From Streptomyces sp. NBC_00576 (lineage in GTDB: Bacteria > Actinomycetota > Actinomycetes > Streptomycetales > Streptomycetaceae): a stretch of DNA of 64,000 nt. The notes beneath the pieces are model-generated. The model was not told the DNA's origin. It worked only from the letters and a program-made list of their open reading frames with translations, and searched no databases. This document shows, piece after piece, positions 59,970-64,000 of this stretch (within the stretch, counting starts at the first letter, position 1; each line of letters opens with the position of its first letter). The position numbers and the translations under genes are program-made. The stretch lies in assembly GCF_036345175.1 (NCBI RefSeq), contig NZ_CP107780.1, positions 62,001 to 126,000 on the forward strand, given 5' to 3'.

Positions 59970-62900
59970 TCAGCGCATCGGGCGCAGCGCCGGCCTGGTG
60001 CTCCTGGTTCGGCCGCCGTGCTCGGCGAGCCAGGCCGCGAGTGCGGCCGGTGTAGGAGTCGCGAACAGTTCCTCGATCGGCAGTTCTTCACGCAGTGAGG
60101 CACGGATGCGGGCGATGAGCCGGGTCGCGAGCAGGGAGTGCCCGCCGAGGGCGAAGAAGTCGTCGTCGACCCCGACCACCGGCAGCCCCAGCACCTCGGC
60201 GAACGCCTGGCACAGCAGCTCTTCCTGAGCCGTGACCGGGGCGCGTCCGGCACCCGCGCCGGCGTGGTCCGGCTCCGGCAGCGCCCTGCGGTCCAGCTTG
60301 CCGTTGACCGTCAAGGGCAGGGTCTCGAGCTCCACGAACGCCGAGGGCACCATGTACGACGGCAACCGCTCCACCGCGAACCCGCGCACCGCGTCCAGGA
60401 CACCGTCGCAGCCGTCGGCGGGCACGACGTAGCCGATCAACCGCGTTCCGCCCAGGGCGTCGTCGCGCGCGATCACCGCGGCCTGGACCACGTCCGGGTG
60501 CGCCGCCAGCACGGCCGACACCTCACCCGGCTCGATCCGGAACCCACGGATCTTCACCTGCTCATCCGCACGCCCCGCGAACACCAGCCGACCGTCCGCA
60601 GCCCACCGGGCCCGGTCACCCGACCGGTACATCCGGCCCCCCGCCACACCGAACGGACACCCGACGAACCGCTCACCGGTCAGCCCCGGGCGGCCCATGT
60701 AGCCCCGCGCGACCTGCGCCCCGGCCACATACAACTCACCGGTCACGCCCACCGGGACCGGCCGCAGCCACTCATCCAGCACATACACCGACAGCCCCGG
60801 CAGACCCCGCCCGATCACACTGCCGTCCGTGCTCTCGTCCGGCCCGAGATCGTGGTGCGTGACATGCACCGTGGTCTCGGTGATGCCGTACATGTTCACC
60901 AGCCGGGGCCCGGCCCCGCCCAACCGCTCCCACCAGCCGGCCAGCCGCGCCGGCTCCAGCGCCTCACCGCCGAACACCACCACCCGCAGGTCGTGCAGCG
61001 CACCGGCACGGTGCGACTGAGCCTCCATCAGCTGGTAGAACGCCGAAGGCGTCTGACTCAGCACCGTCACCCGCTCGCGCTCCAACAGCTCCGCGAACTC
61101 CCCCGGCGACCGCGACACCTCGAACGGCACCACCACCACCCGCCCGCCATGCAGCAACGCACCCCACAACTCCCAAACGGAGAAGTCGAAAGCCAGCGAG
61201 TGGAACCAGCTCCACACATCACCCGCACCGAAGTCCAGCACCTCCCGGGCAGCGGCGAACAACGCCACCACGTTCCGGTGCGGCACCAGCACACCCTTGG
61301 GCCGTCCGGTGGAGCCCGACGTGTAGATCACATACGCCGGGTGGGACGGCAGCAACGGAGCAAGCCGGTCCAAGCCGGTCGTCGACTCGATCTCCGCGCC
61401 GTCGACCACGACGGCCGTCACGCCCTCCGGCAGGCTCGACGCGTACTCCGCCGTCGTGACGACACACCTCGCACCCGCGTCCGCCAGCACGAACGCGACC
61501 CGCTCGGCCGGATAGTCCGGGTCCAGCGGCAGATACGCACCACCCGCCTTCCCCACCGCCACCATCGCCACCACCACATCGACCGACCGCGCCATGAACA
61601 CACCGACGACCGACTCCGGGCCCACTCCCCGCCCGGCCAGACCACGCGCCAGCCGATCAGCACGGGCTTCCAACTCCGCATACGACAAGGCCACGTCACC
61701 CATCGAGACGGCGACCGCCTGCGGTGTCCTCGCCACCTGCGCCTCGAACAGCTCCGGCAGCGTCGCTTCGGGTATCTCGGCGGCAGGGGTGTCGACTTGG
61801 GCCGACAACCGGTGCCGCTCGTCGGCGGTCAGCAGATCCAGGTCGTTCAGGTGCCGGCCGGGGTCGTCGGCCACCTGCTCCAGCAGGCGGACGAGCCGGT
61901 CCAGGAGGGTCTGGACCGTACCGGCGTCCAAGAGGTCTGTCGCGTACTCGACCATTCCTTCCACGCCGGCCGGTGCCCCGCTCGGGGAGTGGCTGTCGGT
62001 GAGGTTGATCATCAGATCGAAGCGGGCGGTGCCGGTGCCGACCGGCTCCAGCCGGGTGTCGAGGCCGGGGAGTTCGAAGGCCCGGGGTGAGACGTTCTGA
62101 AGGCTGAGGCTGACCTGGAACAGGGGGTGGTGTGCCGGGGAGCGTTCGGGGTTGATCACCTCCACCAGGTGTTCGAAGGGAACGTCCTGGTGCTCGTAGG
62201 CGGCCAGGTCGGTCCCGCGGACCTGCTGGAGGAGGTCGGTGAAGGCCGGGTTCCCGGAGGTGTCGGCCCGCAGGACCAGCGTGTTGACGAAGCAGCCGGC
62301 GAGGTCGTCGAGGGCCTCGTCGGTGCGCCCGGCGATCGGGGCGCCCAGCGGGATGTCGGTGCCGGCGCCCAGCCGGGTCAGCAGTGCCGCAACGGCGGCG
62401 TGCAACACCATGAACAGGGTGGCCCCCCGCTCCTGGGCGAGTCGCGTCAGCGCCTGGTGCAGGGACGGCTCCAGACGGAACGGCAGCAGGGCGCCGTGGT
62501 GGGACGCCACCGCCGGACGCGGCCGGTCGGCCGGCAGCTCCAGCCGTACCGGCAGATCGGCCAGCTGATCCTGCCAGTAGCGGATCTGGCGTCCGAGCAG
62601 GCTGTCCGGGTCGCTCTCCTCTCCCAGCAGCCGACGCTGCCACAGGGTGTAGTCCGCGTACTGCACCGGCAGGTCCGGCCAGTGCGGTGCCCTGCCCTGG
62701 CTGCGGGCGGCGTAGGCGGTGGCCAGGTCACGCGCCAGCGGGCCCATCGACCAGGCGTCGCCCGCGATGTGGTGCACGACCAGCACCAGCACGTGTTCCT
62801 GCGGCCCCTCAGTCAGCACTTCGGCCCGCAGCGGCAGCTCTCGGCTGAGGTCGAAGGCGTACCGCGCGGCGGCCTCCAGTCGCCCGGGCCCGCTCCCCCG

Positions 62901-63150
62901 CGACGTCTCCAGCCGTGGACGGGCCTCTTCCGGAGTGAGGACCCGCTGGTGGGGCACCCCGTCCACGTCCGGGAAGACGGTACGCAGGACCTGGTGCCGG
63001 CCCACCACATCGCCCAGCGCCGCCTGGAGTGCTGTCCGGTCCAGATGCCCGGTGATCCGCAGTGCCAGTGGAACGTTGTAGGTCGCCGACGGGCCCTCCG
63101 TGTAGTGCAGGAACCACAGGCGGCGCTGTGCCGGGGAGAGGGGCAGGGGG
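59970..63150 (-). other. NRPS module 2: C-A(Thr)-T
   Basis: LCL condensation domain with SPAQRRLWFL and HHIAGDAWS (Gly of HHxxxDG is Ala). A domain pocket DFWSVGMVHK: Asp and Phe from FDFSVW, Ser from VLSQTPSAF, Val/Gly from VVVFGG, Met-Val-His from NMYGITETTVH. Threonine predicted. The 60130-61766 segment is repeated in module 12 and partly in module 5. Confidence 0.9.
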
Positions 63151-64000
63151 TCCGGGCGCGGCGACGGCCGCACGGCCGGCCGTACTGGGCCTCCTTCGTC
63201 CAGCCAGGCGTCCAGGGCCGACACCGTGGGCGCTGCGAACAGTGCCTTCATCGGCACCTCGGCGCCCAGGGTGGCCCGGATGCGGCTGATGAGCCGGGTG
63301 GCCGGCAGCGAGTGCCCGCCAAGGGCGAAGAAGTCGTCGTCGACGCCCACCCGTGCCAGGCCCAGTACCTCGGCGAACAGCCCGCACAGGATCGTCTTCC
63401 GCGGGGTGCGCGGCGCGCGGTCGGAGGTGACGAAGTCGGGTGCCGGGAGCGCGCGCCGGTCGACCTTCCCGTTCGCCGTGAGGGGCATGGTCTCCAGTGC
63501 CCTCACCGTCGCGGGCACCATGTGCGCCGGCAGGGCACGTGCGGTGAAAGCGCGCAGTTCCCGCGCGTCGACGTCCGTTCCTCGGGTGGGGACCACATAG
63601 GCCACCAGCCGCTGAGGGCCGCCGGGTTGCGTCCGGGGCACCACCGCCACCCTGGCCACCGTCGGGTGCCGGGCGATGGCGGCCTCGATCTCCGCGGGCT
63701 CGACCCGGTATCCGCTGATCTTGACCTGGTCGTCGACCCGGCCGGCGAACTCGAGCTGCCCCTGGGCGGTCCACCGCACCAGATCGCCGGTGCGGTACAT
63801 CCGCTGTCCGGCCGGCCCGAACGGGCAGGCCACGAATCGTTCCGAGGTCAGTCCGGCGCGTCGTGCGTAGCCACGGGCCAGTCCGGCGCCGGCGACATAC
63901 AGCTCCCCCAGCACGCCGACGGGTACCGGATTGAGCGCGTCGTCCAGCGCGTACAGGCGAGTGTTGGCGATGGGTCGTCCGATCGGCACCTGGTCGCCCA
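59970..64000 (-). CDS. endA: NRPS initiating the lipopeptide, C-terminal part (rest of module 1, module 2)
   Basis: The 5' end lies beyond the window. The visible 1342 residues contain the last third of an A domain (from PIGRPIANTR), a T domain, and a full C-A-T module. Module 2 has the pocket DFWSVGMVHK, predicting threonine, which fits enduracidin (Thr2) rather than ramoplanin (Asn-type residue 2). The residue 1 pocket is outside the window; Asp would be expected for enduracidin. A starter C domain for lipid attachment is also expected outside. The module 2 C domain is LCL type (SPAQRRLWFL), so residue 1 should be L. It ends in TRPALRPMR, a tail shared with EndB. The gene ends 15 bases before endB. 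Confidence 0.93.
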   Translation of the reverse strand, partial: GDQVPIGRPIANTRLYALDDALNPVPVGVLGELYVAGAGLARGYARRAGLTSERFVACPFGPAGQRMYRTGDLVRWTAQGQLEFAGRVDDQVKISGYRVEPAEIEAAIARHPTVARVAVVPRTQPGGPQRLVAYVVPTRGTDVDARELRAFTARALPAHMVPATVRALETMPLTANGKVDRRALPAPDFVTSDRAPRTPRKTILCGLFAEVLGLARVGVDDDFFALGGHSLPATRLISRIRATLGAEVPMKALFAAPTVSALDAWLDEGGPVRPAVRPSPRPDPLPLSPAQRRLWFLHYTEGPSATYNVPLALRITGHLDRTALQAALGDVVGRHQVLRTVFPDVDGVPHQRVLTPEEARPRLETSRGSGPGRLEAAARYAFDLSRELPLRAEVLTEGPQEHVLVLVVHHIAGDAWSMGPLARDLATAYAARSQGRAPHWPDLPVQYADYTLWQRRLLGEESDPDSLLGRQIRYWQDQLADLPVRLELPADRPRPAVASHHGALLPFRLEPSLHQALTRLAQERGATLFMVLHAAVAALLTRLGAGTDIPLGAPIAGRTDEALDDLAGCFVNTLVLRADTSGNPAFTDLLQQVRGTDLAAYEHQDVPFEHLVEVINPERSPAHHPLFQVSLSLQNVSPRAFELPGLDTRLEPVGTGTARFDLMINLTDSHSPSGAPAGVEGMVEYATDLLDAGTVQTLLDRLVRLLEQVADDPGRHLNDLDLLTADERHRLSAQVDTPAAEIPEATLPELFEAQVARTPQAVAVSMGDVALSYAELEARADRLARGLAGRGVGPESVVGVFMARSVDVVVAMVAVGKAGGAYLPLDPDYPAERVAFVLADAGARCVVTTAEYASSLPEGVTAVVVDGAEIESTTGLDRLAPLLPSHPAYVIYTSGSTGRPKGVLVPHRNVVALFAAAREVLDFGAGDVWSWFHSLAFDFSVWELWGALLHGGRVVVVPFEVSRSPGEFAELLERERVTVLSQTPSAFYQLMEAQSHRAGALHDLRVVVFGGEALEPARLAGWWERLGGAGPRLVNMYGITETTVHVTHHDLGPDESTDGSVIGRGLPGLSVYVLDEWLRPVPVGVTGELYVAGAQVARGYMGRPGLTGERFVGCPFGVAGGRMYRSGDRARWAADGRLVFAGRADEQVKIRGFRIEPGEVSAVLAAHPDVVQAAVIARDDALGGTRLIGYVVPADGCDGVLDAVRGFAVERLPSYMVPSAFVELETLPLTVNGKLDRRALPEPDHAGAGAGRAPVTAQEELLCQAFAEVLGLPVVGVDDDFFALGGHSLLATRLIARIRASLREELPIEELFATPTPAALAAWLAEHGGRTRSTRPALRPMR
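60130..61766 (-). repeat. Thr adenylation cassette, module 2 copy
   Basis: 1.64 kb from the A1 side to the carrier motif, colinear with 29762-31398 in module 12 (offset 30368) and with 50530-51764 in module 5 (offset 9606). Confidence 0.92.
63151..64000 (-). other. NRPS module 1, partial: A(C-terminal part)-T
   Basis: Contains YRTGDLVRW, VKISGYRVEPAEIE and NGKVDRRALP of the A domain and a carrier with DDFFALGGHSLPATRL near 63300-63340. Leucine after the phosphopantetheine serine is followed by proline rather than the usual leucine. The substrate pocket is outside the window. Confidence 0.9.

Noticed and set aside
8758..64000. Assignment to ramoplanin rather than enduracidin
   Set aside because: The gene order is the same, but Thr at position 2, Ser-like pocket at 12 and acidic pockets at 9, 10 and 15 fit enduracidin and not ramoplanin.

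Overview
The window is high-GC actinomycete DNA, most likely Streptomyces. Codons mostly end in G or C, GTG starts and ATGA overlaps are common, and a few rare TTA leucine codons occur. Nearly all of it belongs to one lipopeptide biosynthetic cluster. The adenylation pockets, the condensation-domain types and the gene order fit the enduracidin (ramoplanin-family lipodepsipeptide) cluster at every position that can be read. The organism is therefore probably Streptomyces fungicidicus or a close relative; this is inference from the sequence, not a database match.

Left part, plus strand, 2-8751: the 3' end of a cation/proton antiporter, an MbtH-like protein, a fatty acyl-AMP ligase and two acyl-CoA dehydrogenase paralogues (a tightly overlapping set for activating and desaturating the lipid tail), then a small membrane protein, a NarL-type sensor kinase and its response regulator. 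Two of the regulatory genes carry a TTA codon.

Right part, minus strand, 64000 down to 8758: one long operon. endA (5' end outside the window; A1 partial, T1, module 2), endB (modules 3-9), endC (modules 10-17 plus thioesterase), a type II thioesterase, a short-chain dehydrogenase, and endD, a stand-alone A-T protein. The pockets read ?-Thr | Hpg-Orn-Thr-Hpg-Hpg-(no A)-Cit-like | End-Hpg-Ser-Hpg-Gly-End-Ala-Hpg-TE. Module 8 has no A domain, and endD has a threonine pocket, so EndD probably loads T8 in trans. There are no epimerase domains. Dual C/E-type condensation domains open modules 4, 5, 6, 8, 11, 13, 15 and 17, which predicts D-residues at 3, 4, 5, 7, 10, 12 and 16; the one in module 15 follows glycine and has nothing chiral to act on.

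The assembly line shows heavy internal recombination. Several kilobase-scale adenylation cassettes are repeated almost letter for letter between modules, with mosaic junctions and one about 70-base patch in module 12 that appears to turn a Thr domain into a Ser domain. Acyl carrier protein, hydroxyphenylglycine and enduracididine synthesis, halogenase and export genes are not in the window and are expected beyond position 64000. No RNA genes, CRISPR arrays or insertion sequences were seen, and no gene-free stretch exceeds 300 bases.
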